A DNA stretch of 64,000 bases from Ostrinia nubilalis (lineage: Eukaryota; Arthropoda; Insecta; Lepidoptera; Crambidae): contig NC_087095.1 in the NCBI RefSeq assembly GCF_963855985.1, forward strand, positions 3,172,001 through 3,236,000, read 5' to 3'. How positions within the stretch are numbered: the first letter of the stretch is position 1; each line of letters begins with the position of its first letter. Positions 35,801-50,800 of this stretch are shown here, piece after piece. The notes under the pieces were generated by a model. The model did no database searches. It was not told the origin of the DNA and saw nothing but the letters and a program-made list of their open reading frames with translations. The translations under genes and the position numbers were made by a program.

Positions 35801-38800
35801 TCAATAACTTAATAGACGTGGATAATAAGTTGTCATGGTCTCAAAGTATAGACAAATAATTTAAAGTTAAATAAGAAAGGACCACTAACTCGTTATCTAA
35901 CAAAACATAGATAACCTAATTAGGTGACCACCCTAAAGTTAGACTTTAGCTAGAAGGAGTCTGATATGACGAAAAAAGCAAAATGGTTCGTTTGCAAAAT
36001 GTTATAATAAAACGTGGGCATATTTAGGGAATTACTGATGATTAGTTTGGCCTATTGGGCTGGAAGACGTAGCGTGGGCAGGCCTCCTACTAGGTGGACC
36101 GACGATCTGGTGAAGGTCGCGGGAAGAGCCTGGATGGGGGCAGCGCAGGACCGTTCATTATGGCAAACCTTGGGGGAGGCCTTTGTCCAGCAGTGGACGT
36201 CATTTGGCTGAAACGACGAGTTTATCAATTTATGTGTGACCTGTTTTTAACCATGAGAACTCACCTCTTTGAAAATGGACTTTTTCCCTTGCTTCAAACA
36301 ATCTGACTCTACCTTAATATTTCATTATCTTCAGCTATTAAAACAAGTATGAAATATTTACCTATACAAAAACTACTTAACAACCAACAAAAGCTCTTAG
36401 TTATGCAAAAAATTGACTACTTTAGGCAAAGTTCTTTAAGATTCCAGAACAATAAGTCTCGATTCATTAACGATTGTAGCACATATCTGTTAATTACATT
36501 ACTCTTTTAAACTTCCGCGCTTTTTTGCCCTATCCACTCGGTTCAAGGTTTATTTACCAATTTGGTGTAACCACAAGCTGGTTTGTGAAGGTTCAACGAA
36601 CGACAGTATTGTTCTACGATGCGAAATGTACTTTTGAGAATTGCATAAAGGAAATGCATCTAAATATGTATATTGTAATTTCCAATACGATAATGTTATT
36701 ATAGGGAATAAATGACTATGACTATGACTCAAAGGTGACTGACTGACATAGTGATCTATCAACGCACAGCCCAAACCACTGGACGGATCGGGCTTAAATT
36801 TGGCATGCAGGTAGATGTTATGACGTAGGCATCCGCAAAACGGAATCCACGCGTACGAAGTTGCGGGCGACTGCTAGTGTTATTAAAAATGTGTTGTTGT
36901 GACACCATCGATACTCTTTAGGATTCAATCAGTAAGTTCTTTTTGCTCTCATCTGCAATCGGGTGTTGTGACGCGTGCTTAAATGTAGTTTTAACATGGC
37001 CAAGAGCTCCCCAGCAGGACACAGGACGGGTTACTCTTCATTCACTATCACCAAGTATATCGTGGCGTTTTAGTGTAGTAGCATGTAGCAGTAAGTTTGA
37101 AATATGCGGGTAAAGTCATTTATATTACGAAAGACTTTTATGTAGAGAAACTATTTATAAACTATCAAATAATGATAGAGTCAATTGTTATTCAATAATA
37201 AATAATATAGGTTAAGGGTCATTCCACCGGCCAAGAAAATCACGTGTCCGAGGCCAAAAAGTACCCGAATATCATAATATTTTAGTAACAAATATTTTTA
37301 TCTAAATTCTTGTTGTTAAACCACAGAGATAGTTAATAATAGTTAATTAAGGAATTAAAAAAAAATCGTAAGTCGTCAAAAATTGATTACCACGACGTGT
37401 CCGCGCTCCCGATTTCAGAACAAATTTGCTCGTATAAATTAATCCGTTATTATTAACGCTTTCAATGCTTATGTAATCGATTACTGATTAAATAAACATT
37501 GATAAATTAAATACAATATAACTATATCACTAAAAGGTTTTGTAAAATAACGATTTGAAGTTGTGTCCGGGCGTTAACCGTGATTACCCCGACACGTCGC
37601 TAATGTGCGCCTACGTCCCTAGCTAAGTAATTTAGAAACGAGCTCTATCCTCCCCGGTGAACCTTTAGTGGTGGCCTCCGTGCCGAGGTGTCCGGTAATG
37701 CGACTCGTCGCAAGATTTTGGAGTTATCGAGATAAGAATATGATTACCCAGACCTTGGTTCAGTGCACGGTTGATTTACTCTATCCTGTTTTTTTAGGTT
37801 TCTTTACATGGAAAGTTCTTGAGAATGTACAGGAATAATGGTCCATGTAACCGCATTTTTGTGTATTAAAACATTTGGGATTCAACTAACAGATTAGGCA
37901 GGGCTCAGGATAAACCTTAATTTTTTGACTACCCCGACCTTGATTACCCCGACTTTTGTCACCGGGTAATCAGAACTGTAGTAAATAAGAACTGTAATTT
38001 TACTAATGAATGATTAACTAAATAACGTTTAATAAGCAAAAATAACCATTTACTAATATGAAATCCTGTTAATACATATTATTAATGTTAATAATATCTT
38101 ATCCTATCTTCCGCCCTACCGGTGTAACAGTCGCCACCACCACGCCTGAGAAACTGTGGGACCTGAGACACTCTACTCCACCTAGGGTGCTCGACGTCAA
38201 CGTTAACCCACCAACCCGCGACGAAGAGAGCAAGGCTATCCTGTCTCTCAAAATTGGCAAGACCCCTGGACTCGATTTTATCACCGCAGAAATGCTGAAA
38301 GCCGATGTAAACTCCGCCGTCGACGTCCTGACACCTGTCGCCGAAAACATCTAGATGAAAGAGGAACTCCCAGATGACTGGCATAAGGGGCTTCTAATTA
38401 TTGTGCCGAAAAAAGGGTAAAGCAAGGGTATCAGTATCGGAAGACCCAAGAGATGCGATCTGGTGTGAGGAATTGCACACCGTTGGTGCAGAGGCTGTGG
38501 AACGAGTCCACAATTTCACTTACCTCGGGAGCATCGTGTCAGAGCCTGGAGGTACCAAAAAGGACATCATTTCGCGCATTGCCAAGGCCAGAGCTACCTT
38601 CGCACAACTTAGAGCCGTATGGAAATTACGGAAATTGACCCACGCAAGATCAAAATATTCCAACGTCAAATCAGTTCTGCTCTATGGGTGTGAAACGTGG
38701 AAGGCCACTAAGGTTATCTCGCACCAGCTGCAGATCTTCTTCAGCCGCTGTATTCGCCGAATTCTCCAAAATCTCCAAACGACAAACTCTTGGAACGCTG

Positions 38801-41800
38801 TTACGAAATACCGATCGGCCAGCAGATCAAACGCTGCAAGTGGAACTGGATCGGCCACACTCTCCGAAGGGACCCCGATAATATCCCCAAGCAGGCTCTA
38901 GATTGGAACCCCCAGGGAAAATGCAAACGTGGTCGCGCCAAAAAAACATAGCGGCGCACTGTAGCAGACGAGGCGAAGAAGATCGGCAAGACTTGGAGCG
39001 AGATCAAACGCGAAACTCAAGACCGAATGCGATGAAGGACTGTTGTGTTATGGACGCCTTCTGTCCCATATAAGAGACATAGGACATTGAGTCACTAATA
39101 TTATATGTATAAGCGAAAGTTTTTTACTCTTTTACGCAACAACTACATAACAGATATTGTTGAAACTTTACAATATTGTTGTTTATACATCAGAATAACA
39201 AATGACTAGTTTTAATAACATTTATTTCACCATAACTTAAAAAAAACCTTAGAAAATAAAATATTTTGTTTTATTTTTGATTACTCTGACTCCCAACTTT
39301 GATTACCCCGACCATGAAAATTTTGATGTCACATAACTTTTTATTCCTGCTTGCTACAGATGGGCCAATATAAAAAATATGCACGTAACAATGTCTATTT
39401 TGAAATGTTTTACCTAAACTTACTCTAAATTCAAAAATAAAAAAGGTCGGGGTAATCAACTAAATAATCCAGATCCGGAGAAATACCCTTAACCACAGTT
39501 TTTATTGTATTAAATTTTTATCAAACCGCAATAAAATACATCATTATTTTTTTCATTTTAATTTCATACTTTATGGATATTTTAAAGGCAAGTGTTTTCT
39601 AAATTATACTCAAGTACGTAGGTATTAAGTAATTCGCTTTGATTGGTTTTCATACAACAGCAATTTACGAACACAACTTTTAACTTTTAACCACGCGTGA
39701 TAATGAGGTTCTACCGCGAAAAATAAAGTCGATGTCGACTCTTGCGACGTTTCTCGTATTTCTTTTTTACAGTTTTCACGTTTAAAATAACATAAATATT
39801 TTTATTAAGGGCTTATTAGGCTATCAACGTTACATTTTAATGTTTACTTTAATTTTAATAATTCATTTTCATTTATTTTCTACAAATAACTTCTCCAAAA
39901 ATTTGTTAGTAAAAAAACTAATTTGATTAGATATATTAAATCGACCAAAAGATCAGTAGACGCTGGCATGCTAGGCTTGGCCTGAAAGAGAAAAATAGAG
40001 TCGATATTTACATCGTTCTTTCGTAGTTGACCCCAGCGACCAAAATGATGGCCAAAACGTAATGTCATGACGCATGCGCACGCAAATTACTGCCGACAAA
40101 AAGCCTAAGTAATATTTTTCAAAATCACCGACGATGATGAAGGCTAAAAGTGTTATGAATACAAAGTATTTGGGGAATACCATACTATAATAAGAATTGA
40201 TTGCCGTTTGACACGCGACTATCATGGCATTGATCTTATGATGTTTAATTGTATCCTTCTTATTATCCATTAGCATTAAATATTGTTTTAGTCCACGGCT
40301 GGACATAGGCCTTTCCCAATGATTGCCAGATTGGCCGGTTGGCAGCGGTCTGCATCTAGCGCCTTCAATCCATGGGATGGGACTATTCCCATGCCTGAAA
40401 AAATACTTTGCGCCTTTGGCAATCTACTTATGTAGAAAACCTTATATCCGACTTAATTACATTAACGTCGAATTGAATACGGCCTCAGTACATTTTTTTT
40501 GCTAAATTAGATTGTATCAGTCGATTTTTAACATACTATACGAGACTGTCAAAGATGTTTAAAGACTTTTCAGACGCTTCATTTCAATTATATAGTTGTA
40601 TAATAGGAAATTTAGATTAGGTACCTAAGATTGTTCATGGACCACGGCAGCCTGATATTTGGCTCTCTCCCAGGATATTTCTAGTCACTCTAGCATTAAG
40701 TTCGCCCCAATAAATACTTACAAACTCTCTCAAATGTTGCCACCGAGCTTATTATTATATTATTTTAACAATCGATACCTACGAGAAAGGTTTGACATGT
40801 TAACAATATTAGTAAATGCTTCCTGAAAATCATTTTATTTTGATTGCGTATGTAGTAATAATGAGTAATGTGTATTGACGTCAATAACCAATTTAATTTA
40901 AAAATCAGTGCATACATGAACCAGAAAGTGAACTATGTAATACCAAATAAGCTCCAACATCCTTGTATTACGAAGCAGGATAATTTAAAATGAAGCAAAA
41001 TGCAAAGCACAATGCATCGGTCAAATCTTACCAGCAATGAAATACAACACGTTAGATGCTTTGTGTATGTTACATACTGGAATACAGCAATTGAGGGCTC
41101 TATAAAATTAGGAACTTTTCGATCATTTTCCCTATCAATCCCTAATTTTTAAGTGACACATATGAAAACAAAATTCCTGTAATGTGTTACCATAGGGGTC
41201 ACTTAAAAATTAGGAATTGATGGTGAAAACGCGCATGAGTTTAGTGTTGATTCTTTTACTCCTCTGAATGAGATCAATTTTCTCATCAGCAAGTTATAAC
41301 GAAAGTGTTAAAAAATCATACATTTTCAGCACATATATCAACTTTAATTAAGCGCCTTTACACTTGTCAACATTAAAATCGAATGTAAAGTAGCTATCAA
41401 AAGGCCGTATACATATTTACATAACACGTTGAGTAACGGGGAGTAGGTTGTTTAAATGTATGGGAATTAATTATTTAATGTTCCATTAGAATAATTATGA
41501 ATGTTATAACATTCTTACGTATTAATCAATGAATCAGAACTATTTACAAAAATAGGTCAGAGATGGGTAAACCGTTTGGTATTGTTATGGTAATCCCAAC
41601 TCGCAAGTTTGTCACATAATTTTGTATATCAACGTTAAATTGTGAACTCCGTCAGTTTATAATATGACGCCTCAGATTGTAAACTAGCAGTGGGTAAGGT
41701 TAGATTGTAATCTAACTACGTTTATAATCTGACGGAATTCCCAATTTTACCGTACCATATGCACAATATGCAACTCTACACGCATCGAATAATGCTCTAC

Positions 41801-44800
41801 CACGTACGATGACGTCCGTGCCTTAACAAGTTAAGTATGACGCACTATAGTCCAGTCATTAATTCGAGTAAGAAAATTACAATTATCATATCTCGAAGGG
41901 CCTCTTAATTTGGAATTGTGTCCTCTCAAGAACTCTTTCCAAAATGAATGTTGTTTGAACCGAGTTTCTCATCAGGTTATTTAGTTTTTTTGTACTGTAG
42001 GTCTAGGTAGATCCATTTCCCGGCCATGGAAATAAGCTATGATATGCTACGCACTAGGGCCGGAAGACGTAGTGTAGGCAGGCCTCTCATTAGGTGGACC
42101 GACGATTTGTTGAAGGTCGAGGTAGGTGCCTAGATTTGGGCGGCGCAGGACCGGTAATTGTAGAAATAAACAAGCATTACTCAGGCTCTAAATGTGAAAA
42201 CATGTTAATGGTTATAAGTTTTCTAAAATGTTAGTCTACATAGTTTTTACACTGTATTGTTTTCCTTGTAAAATTAAAAAAAAAATCGTTGAGGGAGGTT
42301 TTTGTCCAGCAGTGGACGTCATTTGGCTGAAACGAACGAACGCTACTCATATCGTAAAAACCACAGCACAACTGTTAGACCCTACTCAAGCAACAAACAA
42401 CAATAACTGAATATCTAATATTAATTAAATCTAAACTAATTTTAGCAAACAGCTTAACTTAATCTGCCTCTGCCTCTTTAGCTTAATCTGTTTTACATCA
42501 GGATTTCAGACTAATTCAGAATGTTCTCCAATCTTTCAGACCACAATATCGGCGTACAACTACCCATACCCTAGCTACTACCGGCCATACCAAGCTCACA
42601 ACTACGAAGCGTCACCATACCGAAGACACGATGCTCTGTTCGTCCATGAATCAGGAGAAGCAGATTATGAAGACAGGTCCAGTGAAGTCAGACAAGATTA
42701 CCAAGAGCCACGTGCAGAATCTAGTCAATACCAAGAGAGAGCCGAAGAGAGATCTATAAGAGGACCTTTTAGAAATAAGGGGCAACGGCTTCAAGAGGTC
42801 TTAGTAGCCAGCCCGGAGGATATTCAGCCCAGAAATGGGAACTCTAGCTATAAGATCGTGAACAGCGCCCCAAAGACTTATCCAAGTATAACGAATAGAA
42901 GAGGTAAGATATCAAATTCAAATTCTTTATTGCATATTTTTTACATAAGCATCATTACAATTACCTTTACCAATTTATTTATTTATCGCTCACACAACGA
43001 GTTACAGTCATACTCAGATACATTATAACAATCCATAAATAAATCTAAACTGCAACAATTAACACTTAACAGAATAATTACAGACCTTTTTCATCTTCTA
43101 CTTGCCTTATGGAATCGTTTTCATAGATTCATTCCAGCAATTATCAACCAAATTAGAACTTAAAATTCCAACTACACCTCAGAAGCAAACTCAATAACCA
43201 TTAGGCTTTTTTGCGACGTAAAAAATGCGTTAAACAATTATTTATAATGGAAGTTCTCTTAATTATTCAGTAACAAAACGTTCTTGTTTGCATTAGGTAA
43301 ACACAAGAGCTAACAGATTTTATCACGGTTATTACATAAACTGTTTGTTATGAATAATCAATTAACTTCTCGTTAGGTACAGAACCTACTTAGAAATACT
43401 TAGTAGAAACTTAAGGATTTGCTATTGAATTATTTTCACTAATCCACGTTACTTTCTCTGTGTCTCATGTACTGGTCCATAATGAACTCAAAAATACTTT
43501 AAGGATATTCTGGATAAATATTAATGCCAGGCTAAAACGAATGTTGTGATCAGCTACAAGAGTGCAAATTAATCAATTTATATTTTTTCGGTGTATTCTA
43601 CGTTTGTTTATTTTTTAATTGTGTTGACCGGCTATTCTAGTCATAGCATCGGAATCTTTATTTAATGTTTAAGTAAGCCATGATTTGTAATCTGTTGCTG
43701 TACCTTGATTAATTAATTAAAATTTAACTTAATTTAGCAACAGGATAAAATGCAAATAACCAACCAAAAGAGCTTGAACGTTTTTCTCCTTACTAACTAT
43801 GCCGAGTGTAGTTACTAATGACGAGTTTGTGTGGTTAATTGACAGGTTTGCCTCCTTATGTGCTCCATTCGCGTCAAATAAGTATATGGATGGATTAAAT
43901 TGGAGTCACTTTGTGGTAAAATGCCAATCATATTGCACTCAATGAGTTCAGTTTACAAATTAAGGTATTGACGTAATTAATAGGTAATGTTCCATATTCG
44001 GATCGAATCTCTATTTTTTTTTTTATTTATTATTCATTATTGAGCAATTACATATTTGATCCAAATAGCGTCCTAAATCCTCTTTAGGTTTGTCTAGACA
44101 CTATTGTTCTCTATATAAATAAAAACAAACGTTTTAGTATAAGCATTCACAACACTTTCAGATATACAAAATATTATAAGTATTCATTAAATTGGTGCAA
44201 TGATTAAAACATAAATGGATTAAACATATGAAATTACAAAATTATTATGTATTTCCACATTCTCCAGCTTTAGTAACTGTTCTATCAAAAATAATTTTAA
44301 TTTTACAGTGTTGTTGATAGCTATATTACCTAATCAACCTTAACACTAGAAAGGCCGCCGTCCCATTTTTGTCCCACTCGCGAGTTTGATCGTCTCTAAC
44401 TTTTTTATTTTTCAACGAAAGCCCATGAAACTTTTTGACTTTTACTGATTTATTGAATTTTATCATTTTTTAATGTTTTTGATAATATAACATTAATAGA
44501 AAATTGCGCCACTGGGTCATTTTTGTCCCACCCTGGTATTTGAACCAATAATTCGACGAAGAGTCCTTGTTTCGAGGAGATACGAAAGTGGAGAGGTGAG
44601 GAGAGTTTAGGTGACTCGTGACAATGCAGAAATGTAAATATATTGTACTAGTTTTTGCCTGTGACTTCACCCGTGAGAAATTTAGTTTATCATAGAAAGA
44701 CCTAATTTCTTGACACTTATCGTTGCTTTTTGACCAAATAACTGAATATTATTATAAATTATAGCCTATATTATGTTATTCTAAAGTATTAGCAATAAAA

Positions 44801-47800
44801 CTGCAAAGTTTTATTAAGATCGGCTTAGTATTTTTTGCGTAAAAGAGTAAAAAAAACATCCCTCGATCTAACCATGAATCTATACTCACTTAGTTCAAGT
44901 TCCAGGCATATATCCACCCATTCATCCTTCCTATCCATTCATCAGTCCATTCATCCTTCAATTCATCAATATTTATTAACTTTTACATTTATAATATTAG
45001 TAGGAAGGTGGCTTCTAGACATAAGCCAGTTCATACATTGTATGATTTGATACATTTTTAAAATGTGTGACTTATAAAATTTTGAAAATTAAACGTACAT
45101 ACTTTTCATTGTAATTGGTAAAAAACTTCACTGTTTGTGTACAGATAACAGAAAAACAACCATACCTATAAAAATTCCTAAACACATAGTACACCAGAGA
45201 GACAAAAAACCATACAAAAAAACTTTTTGCAAAATGTGCACTATTATTGGTAAGATATTTATTTATCCTTTAAAAATAATTATGACTAGTTTAAGTAGTA
45301 ATTTCATTATTTTAATACAGTATAACACCACGTAATATGTGACTATTTTTAAATGAAACCAAAAATATCTGACTTTTAATAATTCAAAATTAAATTAAAT
45401 ACATTTATATTTTAAAGAAATAAGTACATATTTATTTAACTACATAGATAAACCTTTTTTTAAGGATACTACAAATAGTTTTAACCATAATATTCATGCC
45501 TGAAACTAAAAAAAATGTTACAAAATATATGCTGGGACAAAATTGACCCAGTGGCGCTTTTCGGCACTTCTAGTGTTAAGTGGCCAAAAAAGGTACAGTG
45601 GCCCTTATCCCTTTACACACGAGAATAAAAAAGTGTCAATATTTTAATAAAACTTTACTTAGGGGTTATTTTAGAGTTTAAATAAGATTAGAAAAATACT
45701 TTAAAAAATTTTGAATTTTCAGTTTTCCTGAAAGTATGCCCTCACGATAGTGAGGCTTCGGTATAATTTGTTAGTCTCACGATAGTGAGTGTTATACTAT
45801 TTAGTTAATTTATTTAATGAAAACTACTAATTTATGAGCACATAAGTATTCATTTTGTAAGAGACCCCTAAAAATAAAGAGTAAGCTATAATTTAACAAG
45901 CAATTAAACCTCTTTTAGCAAATTGTCTTACAAAAATCGAATTAATTAAAAAATATCCACCTTTTGATAAACTTGCAAAGTAAAAACCTTTATTAGTTTG
46001 GTTGGTACCAATATGAGGTCCGAGATGATTATTAAGAGATTGTAAAATAGAACAAAATTACTTTATAATTAATAATAAAGAAATAAATGTCATTTTTATG
46101 GCTTAAGATGATATGACTGGAAACAGCTTTTTTGCGAGAAAGGCACAGGTAAACATCTCACTTAGCACATTTAATTTTTGACCAGCTAGAACATCCTTCC
46201 AACATGTAACACCTCGGTGCTTTTTAGCCAGGTAATCGTTCTCATCTGTGTTATCATTTGCCTTCTGACCTTAAAAGTCTATATTATATTGTTTATGGAT
46301 GTCGAGTCGTTTAGTAAATTTTCGACACGATGCTCTTTATTAGGATATCTGTTTAAAGCCTCAGCTATGCTGAAACGAAAATCTAGTAATGCTAAAATGT
46401 CTTTTTTTGAATAACCATTAGCTGTGCAATCAATTTTTTAAAGCCGCCGCGAATTAACAACTGCCAGGTCCAAAATTTAAACTAGAACTTTCAAACCCTA
46501 TTATCTTGTAATACAGGTTTGGTGACATTCCGTTTGTTAGTCCAGAATATCTATATCACTCATATCGTTCAACGATTGAATAATAAGATGGACCTCTTTG
46601 CAGGTATATTGATCCTTTATTTATCATGGGTTGCACCTTCCAAAGCGGTTGTCTTGTTCTGTTTCTGCTAGTTGGTCATGGTAAAATACATAAAGGGAAT
46701 GTCGTGTGTGTACAAATCGGTTATGAACTATTTTGTTAGCAATAAGCCCCTATTTTTTATACTAGTGTGTCAGTACATATGTAAACATGGGTCCGGAAGG
46801 CATCTCATGAAAATATGTGCACCGAACACTATAGCAATTTCGATTCTAATAGTTTTTAATTCTTTATCGATTTAACGCATGTAGTGCAAGTTTGTACACC
46901 TAGCCATCTCTTTGTAAAATGTGTCATCAAAATAATACATTGAGATACTCAGTTGGAGTACGAATTCAATTTATTTGAATTTTCTTCCAAATTGACCCTG
47001 TATTTTGTTGCGGACGTGGCTTTTGTTTCAGCTTTTGCTTGCCACATAGTATTTTTAAAATGACTGACCAGCCTTGCTGATTCATGTTCAGGGTCTACTT
47101 CGTCTCCTGAGCTTTCATATTTGGTATTCTACTCTTCAAAGTCCGTAAAAACCCGAAATTATGTTTCCTGGTCTTTTTAGTCATGAAAATCTTTGATTTT
47201 ATAGTCGGTTGCGTTTCCAAATAATGCTACGATACATCCTTCATTATTTAGGATGCACTAAAATAGAAAAACAACTAAACACTAAGCCATAATATCAACT
47301 ATCAAATAAAATAGTTTTCAATCAACTACTGGAGGTTTGACCGACCAGCTACGATCGTGCGACTTAATTTTGTGGTAGTAATAATTATTAATTTATGCAA
47401 TGAAATAACAATAAAAGTATTCCATTCGGATAATCACTGTTTTCGTAATAAAATAAAACTATAACACTTATCCGAAAACAACAATAACCACATAAAATCA
47501 ATATTTACACTGGCCGCCTCTCGTCCCAAAAAATGCAGTCAACTTTAAGTCCGAGTAAACGAGCACTGACAGGTCCCAACACTAAATGAGCGGCACTGTG
47601 TGCGAGTAAATATCTCTCACGAGCGATCGCTGCCGATTGCGGCCGCAAAAACAAGTTTACATGGGCATGAGATTTTTTCAAAGTTACTCTCACGTACGTG
47701 TATCGTCGTGGGTAAAGGGTTATAGCAATGGAGAGCGTGTCGACTCTATGAATACTAAATGAAACTAGTTTAATGAGAAATAGCTATAAATAACATGTAT

Positions 47801-50800
47801 TTGCAAAATAGCTGGACTATATGGAAAAATACAGAAAGGTTGTGTCATTGGCACCAGTTAGGACAGAATAACAAACAATCAATAAACTCTTCACTTACAT
47901 TATTAGAAATGAGAAAGTTTGGATGTATGGATGTTTGTTACTCTTTCACGCAAAAACTACTGAACGGATTTTGATGAAACTTTACAGTATTGTTGTTTAT
48001 TCTGGGCTAAATAACATATAACTAGGTTATATATGCCAAAATAAAATATTACATAATAATATTAAAGTTAACTACTTAATTAACCTAAAGTAAACCTAAA
48101 TGTTAGGTTATGTGCTATGTGTATAATTTATGACCATCTGTGACAAACGAAATTTCACGCGGGTGAAGCCGCGGGCAAAAGCTAGTAGTAGTTATAAACT
48201 AGCGGCCGCCCGCGACTTCGTATGCGTGGATCCCGTTTTACCCCCTTCATCTATCTTACGCGGTTTAGATTTTTTCATACAAATGTTTTTTCCCGCTAAC
48301 TCCCGTTCCCGTGGGAATTTTGCAATATCCTGTTGTAACTAAGCTTTAAGTTTACTAAGATACCTGTATGCCAAATTTCAAGCGTCTATCTTATGCGGTT
48401 TAGATTTTTTTATACAAATGCTTTTTCCCGCTAACTCCCGTTCCCGTGGGAATTTTGCAATATCCTGTTGTAACTAAGCTTTAAGTTTACTAAGGTACCT
48501 GAATGCCAAATTTCAAGCGTCTAACTTAAGCGGTTTAGATTTTTCATACAAAAGGATTTTCCCGCTAATTCCCGTTCCCGTGAGAATTTCGGGAATTCCT
48601 TGTTATAACTAAGCTTTAAGTTTACTAAGGTATCTACATGAAAAATTTGAAGCGTCTAACGGTTTAGATTTTTCATACAAAACGATTTTCCCACTAAATC
48701 CCGTTCCCGTGGGAATTCCTAAGTATACTATAACCTGCCCAGGAGTATGAAGAATAATTGTACCAAGTTTCGTTAAAATCCGTCGAGTAGTTTTTGTTTC
48801 TATAAGGAACATACAGACAGACAGACAGACAAAATTTTACTGATTGCATTTTTGGCATCAGTATCGATAACTAATCACCCCTTGATAGTTATTTTGAAAA
48901 TATATTTCATGTACAGAATTGACCTCTCTACAGATTTATTATAAGTATAGATTAAAGTCGCTTTCCGCTGTCTGTCCCTATGATGCTGAGATCTTTAGAA
49001 CTACGCAACAGATTTTGATGCAGTTTTTTTAATAGATAAAGTAACTCAAGAGGAAGGTTTATAAGTATAAAACATGCATATTATAGAAGAGAAAAGCCGG
49101 GAAATTCTACTGCAACCGTGCGAAGTCGGGGCGGGCCGCTAGTAAATAATACAGTGTGAGTCACGTTAAAGTGTACATATGAAAATAGATGAAACTAGAC
49201 CTATTTTTATCGACAAAAAAGATGTCAAAAATTTTTTGAGATTTTTTTTAAATTTTTTATAGATTTTTTTTTCTTCCAATTACTTATTGTAAAGAAAACG
49301 TAATAACTTTTAAATTAAGCGGTATATCCTGATAAAATAAAAACAGTAATAATGCTAAATAACAGGCAATACTAAAAAAATACATAAAATACACAAAAAA
49401 GGCCATAAAATAATAAAAAATGATAATTTTTGAAAAAAATCGGCTTAAAAATTCGTGTTTTTTTGGTTATTTGATAATTTTTTCCAAAAAATGCCCCTAT
49501 AACTGGTAGTTTTTATTACTTTGTATTATTCTCTATCGTATTACCTTCGTAAAACCAAAAATCGCATGTCTCTATCCCTATCGCAACGTTTGCAATGATC
49601 GTTTGAACTAAGCCTCTCCGGGCGCGCCATTCAACGCTTCGTTAACAACAAAACTGAAAATGGCTCTAGATTTGTAATTTTGATAAACACAAGTTAGATT
49701 TCAAATAAAAACAAAAGATTTCAAAGTAAAATAAGCATTTTAGTTAAAATTAAAATTGTCTCTACCTGTAGCGGAGAATAATGTTGTGGCAGGCCTTTGT
49801 TCAAACGATCATAGCAAATGTTGTGATAGGGATAGAGACATGCGATTTTTGGTTTTACAAAGATAATACGATAGAGAATAATACAAAGTAATAAAAACCA
49901 CCGGTTATAGGGGCATTTTTTGGAGAAATTTATCAAATAACCAAAAAAAACACGAATTTTTAAGCAGTTTTTTTTCAAAAAGTATAATTTTTTATTATTT
50001 TTTGGCCTTTTTTGTGTATTTTATGTATTTTTTTAGTATCGCCTGTTATTTAGCATTATTACTGTTTTTATTTTATTAGGATATACCGCTTAGTTTAAAA
50101 GTTATTACGTTTTCTTTACAATATGTAATTGGAAGAAAAAAAATTCTATAAAAAATTAAAAAAAAAACTCAAAAAAATTTTGACCTCTTTTTTGTCGATA
50201 AAAATAGGTCTAGTTTTATCTATTTTCATATGTACACTTTAACGTGACTCACACTGTGTAATACTAATTCAAAATATTATTTTTTTCGTATTTCAGGAGT
50301 GGATACAGAGAGTGCGGTGGTGTTCCCCGGGCCGACCTCCGAAACTCGGAAGATGTTCAGTCCACAAGTCTCGAAGGAGTGCGAGGAGGTCGGGATCTGC
50401 GAGAACAGCCCTGACTACCCTCATGAATACGTGGAGGCGCTTTTGGCTAAGGTAAATTTATTTTATTTAGTATTCGTAACCCAACCCATTTGGCCAACGG
50501 TATTTAAGAGAGTAGGTAGGTACTTGTAAATCGTTGTTTAAATTCTATCACCACGTGAAGTAATTTTTAGCAACTTTTCAGGAGATTGGACGAAACGACG
50601 CGTCTTTAGATTCTTTATAGCAAATGGCATTAAAATGTCAAAACCGCCAAAAAATTACTTCCTACGTGGTAATAGAACTTATTCGACAAAATGTAGGTAC
50701 ACCCAGTTGAAGAGAGTTTTCAAAAAAGACGTTGAGAAGTCTTTAATCTTTGAGGACCGACGACCTCATAAAGTTAGCAGGAAGGCGCTGGATGCAGGCC

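Noticed and set aside
48253..48760. CRISPR-like array
   Set aside because: The units are 135 bp with no spacer/repeat alternation, and the genome is eukaryotic.
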